Positions 21,775 to 32,700 of a stretch of DNA of 64,000 nt are shown in pieces; the first letter of the stretch is position 1, and each line of letters starts with the position of its first letter. The DNA comes from Arion vulgaris (lineage: Eukaryota; Mollusca; Gastropoda; Stylommatophora; Arionidae): NCBI GenBank assembly GCA_020796225.1, contig CM036775.1:2542893-2606892 (forward strand), given 5' to 3'. The position numbers and the translations under genes were made by a program. Under the pieces are notes generated by a model, which worked only from the letters and a program-made list of their open reading frames with translations, was not told the origin of the DNA and made no database searches.

Positions 21775-21794
21775 GTAAGTAAGATGGCCGAACC

Positions 21795-22110
21795 ACTTGA
21801 TTCTTTGCTTCTCAATGTACTGTATGTATGGTATAGTACCAACTGATATTCTCGTTTCTCACTCTATCTCGCCTTGTAACATTGACAGCTTTTCGTAGAC
21901 ATCTCATTTCACATGTTGTAATCTTTCTTTCTTGTGTCTTAATCAGGGGCCATGTTTGGCACTGATAGTAGAGAGTTGGAATAAATATGCAGTTTATCAG
22001 TTGTCGTTTGACTGCCATGTTAATGCTTAGATGTTTTAATAGTGGTGACGGTATGTCACTGCGTTTGCCTTCTGGCATCTAGTCTCGATTTCTCTGTCCT
22101 AGATGTCAGA
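21795..22110 (-). mobile_element. LINE f, right part, split by LINE h
   Basis: Minus strand reads LINCIFIPTLYYQCQTWPLI, ERKITTCEMRCLRKAVNV and then QRIKWFGHL, where LINE h sits. Its left continuation lies at about 18400-18490 and restores the reading frame across the duplication. This older element was the insertion target. Confidence 0.9.
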
Positions 22111-22113
22111 AGA

Positions 22114-22146
22114 CAAATGTGATTGATTGATTGATTGATTGATTGA
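22114..22146. repeat. (GATT)n microsatellite
   Basis: Seven or so tandem copies of gatt. Confidence 0.95.
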
Positions 22147-22514
22147 TCTAAATTTTCTGTTAATTGAACACAAAACAAATGTCGTTTTTATATTTGATTT
22201 CAATTGACTCTTGCTCGCTATTGATCATGCTTATTGGCTTATGTGCTTCCGCTGGGAGCTCGTTAATCTCCTTATGCCTATTCTCTTGTTATAATAAACT
22301 TGAAGCTACCATTAATGATGTGTGTATAAATGTTATATGTGTATGTATGCTGTTAATTCGTCTCATATATACATGTACTAAAGATTTATCTCATGTATTT
22401 GTGCAAACACTGTTCGAGCGAATATGACCTGATTATTCTATGTTTTATAGTCGACGCTGTTTATAAAAGACACGACTTAGTGAAGCTTTTTTTGGAGAGC
22501 TAGCTGTGCTTTTG
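22147..22514. other. No recognised feature
   Basis: An 87-codon plus-strand open frame (22164-22427) is hydrophobic but AT-driven; no signal peptide or domain is convincing. Confidence 0.45.
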
Positions 22515-22850
22515 AATATAAGTGTTACAGAAGACTCCTTCGTATATCTTAGACGGAGAAGAGAACAAATAGATCTATCCAGAAGGAACTCAAAATCAAA
22601 GAAAACTGGCTGATGCTACAAATAAGGGAAAGAAAATTGAGATATTTTGGACATATAAAAGATATAAGGGCTGAGAAGACCATCATGGAAGGAGGTATAC
22701 CGGCAAAGAGAAGAAGAGGAAGACCACGGAGAAGAAGGACCCAGGATGTAACTGATGGTTTTAACATGACGGCTGCAGAGGCAGGACATCTGGCCTATGA
22801 GAGAGAAATTCCAGAGGACTGTTAGGGTGACAAATTTCTGCTCGTGACAC
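22515..22850 (+). mobile_element. LINE d C-terminal fragment
   Basis: Plus strand gives RSIQKELKIKENWLMLQIRE-like sequence, RKLRYFGHIK, then KTIMEGGIPAKRRRGRPRRR, VTDGFNMTAAEAGHLAYERE. These are found in seven more LINE d copies. Its 3' end runs straight into the 47-base array. Confidence 0.9.
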
Positions 22851-22854
22851 GCTA

Positions 22855-23427
22855 TTTGATGATGAGCTGGCTGTGGTCTTACGCTCGCCTGTATAGTGTT
22901 AGGCAATGATGAGCTGGCTGTGTTCTTACGCTCGCCTGTATAGTGTTAGGCAATGATGAGCTGGCTGTGGTCTTACGCTCGCCTGTATAGTGTTAGGCAA
23001 TGATGAGCTGGCTGTGTTCTTACGCTCGCCTGTATAGTGTTAGGCAATGATGAGCTGGCTGTGTTCTTACGCTCGCCTGTATAGTGTTAGGCAATGATGA
23101 GCTGGCTGTGTTCTTACGCTCGCCTGTATAGTGTTAGGCAATGATGAGCTGGCTGTGTTCTTACGCTCGCCTGTATAGTGTTAGGCAATGATGAGCTGGC
23201 TGTGTTCTTACGCTCGCCTGTATAGTGTTAGGCAATGATGAGCTGGCTGTGTTCTTACGCTCGCCTGTATAGTGTTAGGCAATGATGAGCTGGCTGTGTT
23301 CTTACGCTCGCCTGTATAGTGTTAGGCAATGATGAGCTGGCTGTGGTCTTACGCTCGCCTGTATAGTGTTAGGCAATGATGAGCTGGCTGTGTTCTTACG
23401 CTCGCCTGTATAGTGTTAGGCAATGGG
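22855..23427 (+). repeat. Minisatellite, 47 bp unit, 12 copies
   Basis: Unit gatgagctggctgtgttctt, then acgctcgcctgtatagtgtt, aggcaat. Copies are nearly identical; the main variant is tgtggtctt for tgtgttctt. The array abuts the 3' end of LINE d, whose own terminus in other copies also has gatgatgagct. Confidence 0.97.
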
Positions 23428-23499
23428 TGCCGTAAGTAATAAAGTTTTGTGGTTCCAATCCTGTGTTTTTTTCCGGACTCCTTTAATATTTGTTCATCA

Positions 23500-24560
23500 T
23501 CATCATCATCACCTTTCAACTCCCATCGGAGCACAGGTCTTCAACAAACTTCTTCTATCTCTTCCTCTCTCTTGCCATCCCTTCCAATTCTTTCCATGTT
23601 TTGCCTATCCTCTTTATCTCCGCCTCCAGCTCTCTTCTCCAGGTCTGCCTAGGCCTTCCCTACTCCTCTTTCCTGCGGGTTCCAAACAATGCCTGTCTTG
23701 CGATGCTTCCGGTCGGTCTTCTCAATGTATGTCCTATCCATCGCCAGCGTCTCTTCCTGAGCTCTCTCTCCACTGGTATCTGCTTTGTTCTCTCCTGAGT
23801 TCCTCGTTTGTAATCTTATCATACCATCCCAATCCTCTATCCTACGTAAACATCCATTTACGAAGGTCTGCAGTTTTCTGATAGTTTCCTTTGTGGTCTT
23901 CCATGTTTCTGAGCCATAGAACAGCACTGACTTCACATTTGACTGGAAAATTCTCAGTTTTGTGGTTGTTTTGATCTCCCTTGCCTTCCATATCTTACTC
24001 AATGCAATAAAGTTCCTCTTGCTTTTTGTATTCTTATCTTAACATCTTTGTTTGTTCCTCCTTCTGTGTCTATGTTGCTTCCAAGGTATGTGTATGATTC
24101 TACATCCTGCAGTGCTGTTTCCTCCAGCATAATCTGGTTTACATTTGCAGCATTTATTCTCATGACCTTGGTCTTCCCCTGTGTATTTTCAAACCTAGCT
24201 GCTGAGACTTATTATTTAGGGTATTCATTTTGTCTTTAATCTGTGTGTGGTTGTGAGACAGCAAAGCCAGATCGTCTGCAAAATCCAGGTCCTCCAGTTG
24301 TTTCACAAGTGTCCATTGTATTCCCCCTCTGTTATCCGTTGTTGATTTCATGATCTATGGCCAGCAAGAACAGGAATGGTGATAACAAGCATCCCTGCCT
24401 CACCCCTGTTCTTATCTCAAAGGGTTCCGTCAGTTGGCCCTCGTGTATGACTCTGCATTTCATTCCTTCATACGTTTTCTTTATTAGGTTTGCAATCTTG
24501 GGTGGAACTCCATAGTGTATTAATAGTTTCCTCAATGATTCCCTATCCAGACTAATATTT
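23500..24560 (-). pseudogene. LINE b RT palm to C-terminus, broken
   Basis: The longest LINE b copy. Minus-strand motifs in order: LRKLLIHYGVPPKIANLIKK, HEGQLTEPFEIRTGVRQGC (RT motif B), LLSPFLFLLAIDHE, LEDLDFADDLALLSHN (motif C with FADD), then FQSNVKSVLFYGSETWKTTK, IRKLQTFVNGCLRRI and a family end. Several frameshifts separate them. The endonuclease and RT fingers are missing, so the copy is 5' truncated. Confidence 0.9.
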
Positions 24561-24841
24561 GTTCAATGTCTATTTATTGCGCGTCAACATAACGAATCGC
24601 TAAAAGACTGATGTCACTTGCATAGACCAGATTATTGAGGACAGATATAATTATTCCTCTAGTGCAGTGATTTTTCAGCTGGCGCCCAATTTGGAGATGA
24701 GGCAAGACCTCCCCCTCCTCTTCTGTATTCCTAACACCTCCCCCATCTAATTTACTGTAATTTTCCATGAGAAAACGAAAAACCAAAAATGTTCCTCACT
24801 TTGTGCGTTATAATTGCACTTTCCATTTCACACAATAACAT
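24561..24841. other. No recognised feature
   Basis: Short unique-looking stretch between two LINE remnants. Confidence 0.5.
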
Positions 24842-25060
24842 TCTTCTTCTCTTCCACCATTGACTTCTTTATAGAAGTGTTGCCGGGGTGAAACGTAGTT
24901 GTTTTTTAAACGTGTGTTTGTTTTAAAGCACTTTGTAAGCTGATATTCATTTTCGTAAGGATTCTCTTGATGTCGTCGTCACTCCATCTTTTGTGTGGTC
25001 TTCCTCTTGCTTTGTACTCATTAGACTTTTTCTGTGTGGCTCTCTGTTTGACAGTAAGAA
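24842..25060 (-). mobile_element. LINE e 3' end fragment
   Basis: Same terminal sequence as 3655-3900 and, inverted, 54469-54697: cttcttctcttccaccattg, ttctttatagaagtgttg, cttgtactcattagactttt. Only the last residues and the 3' tail are present. Confidence 0.9.
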
Positions 25061-25224
25061 ATCGAAACATTTTTCATAAAAAAATAATTTTTGACAAAAC
25101 ATGTGAGAAAAATGCCAACATGAGTCCACATGCTCTTTCTTGTAAGAAACTTTTGAACTTTACGTTTTCATTTGTTTTAAAAACTTATTTCACATGGAAA
25201 ATTAAGTTAGTTAAAAAATATCTC

Positions 25225-25995
25225 TCCTTCTTCTTTTGTCAGCGCACTGTTACCGGGTTGTTAACCCAGTGTCGTGGTTTTATGTATTTGTTTTCTGGTG
25301 ACTTGTGTGATGGTTTTCTTAGTTCCCTGGCAGAATTCAACTACGTTATCTATCCACCTTTTCCTCGGTCTTCCTCTCGCTTTCCTTCCTGATATTCTGT
25401 TGTGGAAAGCTTCATAGACAGTTTAGTCTATTCGAATTCTTACTAAGTGGTCAAACCACTTCATTCTCTGTTTCGCTATATAGTTCAAGCACGGTCTTGT
25501 TCCAACCTTTTCTCTGATGCTGGTATTCGTTACTCTGTCGATTCTTGTGTTGTTGGTGACTGCGGAGACATCTCATTTTGCTTGTTGCTATTTTCCGTGC
25601 ATGTGTTACGCATTGTCCTTGTTTGGCTTTGGTAACATAGGGTGGGTATGAAGATGCTGTTGATCAACTGTTGTTTAGCTGTCAGTGAGATGTTTGGATG
25701 TCTAAGTAGTGGCGCTAGCTGGTAGGTTATTGCATTTACTTTCTGGACTCTAGTTTCTATCTCTCTGTGGAGTCTTCCATCCTCTGTAAATACACTTCCT
25801 AGGTACTTGAATTCCTGTACTTGCTCTATTGTATTGCCATTGATGTTGATGTTTAGTGTATCATGTTTCCTTCCTATATTCATGACCTCAGTTTTGGCTA
25901 TGTTTATGTTCATGTCATATTTGTTACGGTTATAATATAAGGTGTCGATATGTTGTTGTAGCTCTTGTTCTTGTTGGTAAATCAAACATTGGTCG
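25225..25995 (-). pseudogene. LINE f RT thumb to C-terminus
   Basis: Minus strand encodes QELQQHIDTLYYNRNKYDMN, INIAKTEVMNIGRKHDTLNI, VQEFKYLGSVFTEDGRLHRE, TAKQQLINSIFIPTLCYQS and, after frame changes, the KWFDHLVR-type end and 3' sequence with actgttaccgggttgtt. It begins just after where the FADD motif would lie. That 3' terminal piece is the unit of the 28655-29035 array. Confidence 0.9.
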
Positions 25996-26092
25996 TCTGC
26001 AAATCACAATTGATTAATTGTTTGCGTTTCTAATTTTGAATTATTTATTTAAACACACAATTCACTATCATTTTCATAACGCTTCACACAAC

Positions 26093-28466
26093 CCCTGATA
26101 CTGCCTCCAGCCTCCCATGATACTGCCTACAGCCTCCCATGATACTGCCTCCAGCCTTCCATGATACTGCCTCCAGCCTCCCATGATACTGCCTCCAGCC
26201 TCCCATGATACTGCCTCCAGCCTCCCATGATACTGCCTCCAGCCTTCCTTGATACTGCCTCCAGCCTCCCATGATACTGCCTCCAGCCTTCCATGATACT
26301 ACCTCCAGCCTCCCATGATACTGCCTCCAGCCTTCCTTGATACTGCCTCCAGCCTTCCATGATACTGCCTCCAGCCTCCCATGATACTGCCTCCAGCCTT
26401 CCATGATACTGCCTCCAGCCTTCCTTGATACTGCCTCCAGCCTCCCTTGATACTGCCTCCAGCCTCCCTTGATACTGCCTTCAGCCTTCCATGATACTAC
26501 CTCCAGCCTCCCATGATACTGCCTCCAGCCTCCCATGATACTGCCTCCAGCCTTCCATGATACTGCCTCCAGCCTCCCATGATACTGCCTCCAGCCTTCC
26601 ATGATACTGCCTCCATCCTTCCATGATACTGCCTCCAGCCTTCCATGATACTGCCTCCAGCCTTCCATGATACTGCCTCCAGCCTTCCATGATACTGCCT
26701 CCAGCCTTCCATGATACTGCCTCCAGCCTTCCATGATACTGCCTCCAGCCTTCCATGATACTGCCTCCAGCCTTCCATGATACTGCCTCCAGCCTTCCTT
26801 GATACTGCCTCCAGCCTTCCATGATACTACCTCCAGCCTTCCATGATACTGCCTCCAGCCTCCCATGATACTGCCTCCAGCCTTCCATGATACTGCCTCC
26901 AGCCTTCCATGATACTGCCTCCAGCCTTCCATGATACTGCCTCCAGCCTTCCATGATACTGCCTCCAGCCTTCCATGATACTGCCTCCAGCCTTCCATGA
27001 TACTGCCTCCAGCCTTCCTTGATACTGCCTCCAGCCTTCCATGATACTACCTCCAGCCTTCCATGATACTGCCTCCAGCCTCCCATGATACTACCTCCAG
27101 CCTTCCATGATACTGCCTCCAGCCTCCCATGATACTGCCTCCAGCCTTCCATGATACTGCCTCCAGCCTCCCATGATACAGCCTCCCATGATACTGCCTC
27201 CAGCCTTCCATGATACTGCCTCCAGCCTCCCATGATACTACCTCCAGCCTCCCATGATACAGCCTCCCATGATACTGCCTCCAGCCTTCCATGATACTGC
27301 CTCCAGCCTCCCATGATACTACCTCCAGCCTCCCATGATACTACCTCCAGCCTCCCATGATACAGCCTCCCATGATACTGCCTCCAGCCTTCCATGATAC
27401 TGCCTCCAGCCTCCCATGATACTGCCTCCAGCCTCCCATGATACTACCTCCAGCCTCCCATGATACTGCCTCCAGCCTCCCATGATACTACCTCCAGCCT
27501 TCCATGATACTGCCTCCAGCCTCCCATGATACTGCCTACAGCCTCCCATGATACTACCTCCAGCCTCCCATGATACTACCTCCAGCCTTCCATGATACTG
27601 CCTCCAGCCTCCCATGATACTGCCTCCAGCCTTCCATGATACTGCCTCCAGCCTTCCATGTACTGTCAGCCTCAATACTACTCCAGCCTCCATGATACTA
27701 CCTCCAGCCTTCCATGATACTGCCTCCAGCCTTCCATGATACTCCTCCAGCCTCCCATGATACTCTAGCCTTCATGATACTCAGCCTCCCATGATACTAC
27801 CTCCAGCCTTCCATGATACTGCCTCCAGCCTTCCATGATCTGCCTAGCTCCATGATACTACCTCCAGCCTTCCATGATACTGCCTCCAGCCTCCATGATA
27901 CTGCCTCCAGCCTCCCATGATACTACCTCCAGCCTCCATGATACTGCCTCCAGCCTTCCATGATACTGCCTCCAGCCTCCCATGATAACTCCAGCTGCCT
28001 CCAGCCTTCCATGATACTGCCTCCAGCCTCCATGATACTGCCTCCAGCCTCCCATGATACAGCCTCCCATGATACTGCCTCCAGCCTTCCATGATACTGC
28101 CTCCAGCCTCCCATGATACTACCTCCAGCCTCCCATGATACTCCTCAGCCTCCCATGATAGCTGGCCTCCAGCCTTCCATGATACTGCCTACAGCCTCCC
28201 ATGATACTGCCTCCAGCCTCCCATGATACTACCTCCAGCCTCCCATGATACAGCCTCCCATGATACTGCCTCCAGCCTTCCATGATACTGCCTCCAGCCT
28301 CCCATGATACTGCCTCCAGCCTCCATGATACTACCTCCAGCCTCCCATGATACTGCCTCCAGCCTCCCATGATACTGCCTCCAGCCTCCCATGATACTGC
28401 CTCCAGCCTTCCATGATACTTCCTCCAGCCTTCCATGATACTGCCTCCAGCCTCCCATGATACTGT
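26093..28466 (-). repeat. Minisatellite, 22 bp unit, ~108 copies
   Basis: Unit ccatgatactgcctccagcc plus tt or tc. The main variants are tt/tc at the end, gatacta for gatactg and ccttga for ccatga. Because 22 is not a multiple of three, the minus strand shows long open frames with a 22-residue period in all frames; these are by-products of the repeat, not a gene. Between about 27655 and 28180 many units carry one- to several-base deletions. Confidence 0.97.
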
Positions 28467-28654
28467 GTTCCTGTTATTCAGGCAGCTTACGCCGACTCTA
28501 GCTTACTTGTACTCTTACACTTCCAGTAAGATGGAAACTGCTCAGTCAAACACGTTCCGTATGCACACCCAAGATAATTTTGGCATTACGTTGGACCTTC
28601 ATAATTATTAATTTTGTCATCACACTGAGATAAGTTTTGTCGTGGTCATCACAC

Positions 28655-29035
28655 TGTACGTTATTGCCCAGTGTCGTCACACTGCTACCGGGTTGTTGTC
28701 CAGTGTCGTTACACTGCTACCGGGTTGTTGCCCAGTGTCATCACACTGCTACCGGGTTGTTGCCCAGTGTCGTCACACTGCTACCGGGTTGTTGCCCAGT
28801 GTCGTCACACTGCTACCGGGCTGTTGCCCAGTGTCGTCACACTGCTACCGGGTTGTTGCCCAGTGTCATCACACTGCTACCGGGTTGTTGCCCAGTGTCG
28901 TCACACTGCTACCAGGTTGTTGCCCAGTGTCATCACACTGCTACCGGGTTGTTGCCCAGTGTCTCACACTGCTACCGGGTTGTTGCCCACGTTGTACGGT
29001 GTCACACCTGCTACCGGGTTGTTGCCCAGTGTCAT
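28655..29035 (+). repeat. Minisatellite, 32 bp unit, 12 copies
   Basis: Unit gtcgtcacactgctaccggg followed by ttgttgcccagt. The same sequence occurs as one copy at the 3' end of LINE f at 25240, 33058 and 41779. Here it continues into LINE f sequence at 29036. Confidence 0.97.
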
Positions 29036-29415
29036 GGCTTTCTGTTTCTGGCTCTAGTGGCTTGAGGAATAATTATTTTACTTTTGACAGGATTCCATCT
29101 AACCATCTTTTTCGTGGTCTTTCTCAAGCCTTCTTTCCTGATGTTCTGTTGTGGAGGGCTCTGTGTACAGTGAAGTTTGGTTGCATTTTTATTAAGTGGC
29201 CAAACCACTTTATTCAATGTTTCTCAATGTAATTCAAGCAAGGTTCTGTGCCAACTTTCTTTCTTATGCTGATGTTGGTGATTCTGTCTATTCTGATGTT
29301 GTTGGTAACTTTTCGTAGGCACCTCATTCACATGTCGTTCTTTTTTTAGACTGTGCTTTGCTCATTGTTCATGTTTGGCTCTGGTAACACAAAGTAGGTA
29401 TGAAAATGCTGTTTA
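29036..29415 (-). mobile_element. LINE f C-terminal fragment
   Basis: Minus strand reads with breaks: NIKWFGHLIK-type segment (KVVWPLNKNATK), RKEGLRKTTKKMV, and upstream FIPTLCYQSQT-like sequence. It lies between two arrays that each share sequence with it. Confidence 0.8.
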
Positions 29416-29795
29416 TCATCTGTTGTTTAGCTGTCATAAGTTGGCCTCGATCATCTGTTGTTTAGCTGTCACAATTTGTCCTCGATCATCTGTTGTTTAG
29501 CTGTCACAAGTTGGCCTCGATCATCTGTTGTTTAGCTGTCACAAGTTGGCCTTGAACTTCTGTTTAGCTGTCACAAGTTGACCTCGATCATCTGTTGTTT
29601 AGCTGTCACCAGTTGACCTCGATCATCTGTTGTTTAGCTGTCACCAGTTGACCTCGATCATCTGTTGTTTAGCTGTCACAAGTTGACCTCAAACTTCTGT
29701 TGTTTAGCTGTCACAAGTTGACCTCGATCATCTGTTGTTTAGCTGTCACAAGTTGGCCTCGATCATCTGTTGTTTAGCTGTCACAAGTTGGCATT
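29416..29795 (+). repeat. Minisatellite, 35 bp unit, ~11 copies
   Basis: Unit cctcgatcatctgttgttta then gctgtcacaagttgg. The first unit still contains the LINE f sequence atcatctgttgtttagctgt, which in LINE f encodes the TAKQQLINS segment. Confidence 0.95.
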
Positions 29796-29834
29796 GAACC
29801 GCGGAATTAGTACATGTCTTTACTGAATGAAAAT

Positions 29835-29950
29835 AGTGGCATATTCTTTACAGGACTTATCCATCAACCACGGTAAACCAGTCGCTGATTTTCTAGACAC
29901 CACTTATACGTTCACTAGTTTGACAATGTTTTATGAACGATGAGGTCTAT
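29835..29950 (-). mobile_element. SINE C, 3' part
   Basis: Matches 15530-15610: tatccatcaaccacggtaaa, accacttatacgttcactag, gaggtctatttttat. Confidence 0.8.
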
Positions 29951-30073
29951 TTTTATCGGTGATACGGAGTTCGTGCACTGCAGCTGAGATATTACTGTGT
30001 AAGAATGAAATCAGAACCCACATGGTAACTCACCAAAGTGCAATGATGATGGTCCTATCAATTAATCAATCAC

Positions 30074-30110
<37 letters not shown>
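29951..30110 (+). mobile_element. TCAA-tailed repeat, 3' part
   Basis: Contains gtgatacggagttcgtgcac, gtaactcaccaaagtgcaat, gatgatggtcctatcaatta and a long (atca)n tail. Confidence 0.85.
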
Positions 30111-30111
<1 letters not shown>

Positions 30112-30604
30112 CCTTCCACCTAAAAATTATTAAATGAAAGTTGAAATAAAACAGGACACAAAAACGCTCTAAAGATAAACAAAATGGGAGACAACTACTC
30201 ACTACTTGCTTATTCCAAACATTTTAATGATTATGTACCTTCACATGAAATATTTTGTTGCTACAGATCTCTGATAGTAGCACTTCGGGCCCTCAATTTT
30301 ACCGCAAGTTCTACGTTGCGTGAAAGTAAAATCTCCCCAAAAACGTCAGATAATTCGAAACTTGTTTTCAACTATGGCTACGCACGTACGACATTACAGA
30401 AGTTAGGGTAAAAGAACCAGAGCTGATCAAGACCGTACTCCACTTCTAAGAACTCGTGCTAGCAATAGTCTGCATCACTGCAGTCTGGCTAAACAAGTAG
30501 GGATCAAAGATGAAAGGGAAAATGCTTCGAAAAATTCGATGCTAATAACGGACGGATTTCTTGTCCAAAATAAAAACCTAAATTTTGTTTTTAGCAGAGC
30601 TGCC
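30111..30604. other. No recognised feature
   Basis: A 75-codon plus-strand open frame with an ATG (30184-30411) lies here. It shows no domain, and no splice signals or repeats support it. Confidence 0.45.
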
Positions 30605-31450
30605 ACCCTAACAGTCCTTCAGAATTTCTATCTCTCATATCCTAGGTGTCCCGCCTCTTCAGCCGTTATGTTCAAATCACCATTCACATCCTGAAACCAT
30701 CTTCTCCGTGGTCTTCCTCTTCTCTTTACCGGGCTACTTCCTTCCATGATGGTCTTCTCCAGCCCTTCGTGTCTCTTGTATATGTCCAAAATATTTCAAT
30801 TTTCTCATTCTTATTTGTAACATCAGTCAGTTTTCTTTGATTTTGAGTTCTTTCTGGATAGATCTATTTGTTCTCTTCTCTGTCCAAGATATACGTATGA
30901 CTCTTCTGTAACACTTATATTCAAAAGCACATATATGTTTTTCCACTGCTTTATTAAATGTCCATGCTTCACACCCATACATAGCCACTTGGAATATGCA
31001 TGTTCTTAGTATTCTGATCTTTGTTTTCTTATCTGTTCCGCTCCATACTGTTTTGAGTTACTAAACTTTTTGTAAGGACACGTTTTTTCTTCTTTTAACT
31101 GTCTTCATCCCATTTCCATCTGCTTGTATTAGTGAACCAAGATATTCCAAACTGTTGACAGTTTCTGCTTTCTCTCCGTTGTTAAAGAAATCTCTTTTGT
31201 TATGCTTGTTTTCTCTGTTGTCTAATATTTGTATGTTTGCCAAATTGAGATATTTATTTTGTTTTTCGATTTTTGTTTATTCTTCCATTACTAATTTCTC
31301 AATCTCTTTTTACGATGTTGACAGTAACACTGTATCGTCAGCATATCTTAGTTCAGGTATTTATTGTCCACCGATTATATAAAAAAAAGCGTATTGCTTT
31401 TTTACGCTATCGTAAAATTCCTCTTGATGTTTCCCGCATATTTGTTCAAC
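30605..31450 (-). pseudogene. LINE d RT thumb to C-terminus, broken
   Basis: Minus strand, in order: an RT palm-end SELRYADDTVLLST-like stretch near 31320 (catalytic Asp pair visible as ADDTV), EKAETVNSLEYLGSLIQADG, FQVAMYGCEAWTFNKAVEK-like sequence, and the EGSSPVKRRRGRPRRRWFQD-type tail to 30605. The whole is frame-broken and the RT N-terminus is absent. Confidence 0.85.
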
Positions 31451-31804
31451 AGACACGGCGATAGAATGCAACATTTGTTGAAAAACGGATATGCCGAGCC
31501 GAAACTGCACATATATCGTTGAGTGGCTGCAAAGTAAAAATACAACAACAGCAGCAGCTGCACAAAGTCACAAATGGAATTATCGGGTAAAACAAAGAAT
31601 AAAAGAGGTTCATCATAATGTGATATTACGACTACATAGGCGATCATGTCTCTTCTCCAACGTCAGTCCCCGAGTATTGACTGAATATCAATTCGGTTGT
31701 TATAATATTTCTTGCCATGAAGATAAGTTGTCAACAACCGTCTTTCTCGTGTTGCCCTCTGCTTGGATGATGCCTGGACGGAGTGCTATGATGATAGTCC
31801 TCAT
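31451..31804. other. No recognised feature
   Basis: A 105-codon plus-strand frame (31491-31808) crosses several low-complexity codons (AAAA) and enters the next repeat. It is not called as a gene. Confidence 0.45.
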
Positions 31805-32345
31805 TTAACTGATAACTAACCCAGGTCTTTCGTATGAGAGCCGCGCTCTAATCCATTCGGTCAGACGCAGCACTACGTGTGTATAGTAATAGCCGTCCAT
31901 TGCAAGCGATGATGACAACAACCTCAGACGTGTGCTGCTGCACCTCTCTGGTGTGTGCAGAGGTGACTGTAGAGTCCAATCCTAGAACACAATCCCCTAC
32001 CACAGGTGGTGCCATACATGATCAAGGTTAGACATGTGCGTGTTGTGTGCTCTGTCTTTTTGCGCTGCTCGTTTTCTCTGTGCCTCAACGGCACGATGAT
32101 TCTCAGCTTTGCGGTTCTCTTGTGTTGTTACAGCTCCATTTTGGCGATCTTGCGCAAGTCGATTCCCAGCTCGTGGTGTCTATATCGAAGCATTTCAGAG
32201 ACACTTTAAGAGTGTCTTTAAAGCGTTTTTTCTGTCCCCAGCAGAACGTCTGCCCCTTCAAGCTTGCCATACATCAACTGTTTTGGGATGCCTTTGTCTT
32301 TCTGTTTTCCGATTCTGTTTTGTCTGACAGCGTCAGGATAAGAAA
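31805..32345 (+). repeat. Dispersed repeat, second copy at 53765-54830
   Basis: Shared pieces are gacaacaacctcagacgtgt, catacatgatcaaggttag, gttctgtctttttgcgc-like, cgatgattctcagctttgcg and ggtgtctatatcgaag. Order is the same at 53765-53900 and 54290-54830. The end before 32346 (agcgtcaggataagaa) is a short motif also seen at 40540. Family unknown. Confidence 0.75.
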
Positions 32346-32700
32346 AGATTTATAAAACAGGCCCTTGTGTGCTCTTCAAAGATAGTGTCTTACGTCGCCT
32401 CTGTTATCTCTGTGGTCCACCTTTTGTGTGGCCTGCCTTTTGCTTTGTACCCACTGTATCGGAACAGCAATGCTCTTTGAGGTGCACTGTCTGTTGGTAA
32501 TCTGCTTATGTGGCCGAACCATTTAATTTATTGTTTCTTGACAAAGTTTAGTAGTGATGTTTGTACCCAAGTTTTTCCTGATTTCTGCATTTCTAAACTG
32601 TTCACTTCTTGATACACGCAGCATTCTGTGTAAACACTTCATCTCTGTCGTGACTAATTTTCTTCTATCATACGTATGTATATACAGTCAAACAATGCTA
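32346..32700 (-). mobile_element. LINE e C-terminal fragment
   Basis: Minus strand has YDRRKLVTTEMKCLHRMLRV, SRSEQFRNAEIRKNLG and a diverged QETIN-MVR..HKQITN stretch where KWFGH is expected. Confidence 0.82.

Larger units (their letters stand above)
18503..21782 (+). mobile_element. LINE h, near full-length non-LTR retrotransposon
   Basis: A 3.28 kb element with a single long protein organisation: APE-type endonuclease, reverse transcriptase, then a basic C-terminal region ending RHDGIK. It ends in (taag)4, a microsatellite-type tail rather than poly(A). The sequence gatggccgaacc is present at both ends (18491-18502 and 21783-21794) as a target duplication. The 5' end (tccccatgaggccattacct) begins well before the first coding residues, so the copy looks complete. 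The coding frame is broken in five places, so it is inactive. Length, domain order and tail are consistent with the RTE-like group; the exact clade is inference. Confidence 0.93.

Noticed and set aside
26084..28458. Long minus-strand open frames with a 22-residue repeat (MEGWRQYHGRLEAVSW type)
   Set aside because: They are created by the 22 bp minisatellite, appear in several frames, and vanish where units have deletions. No start context, signal or non-repeat sequence is attached.
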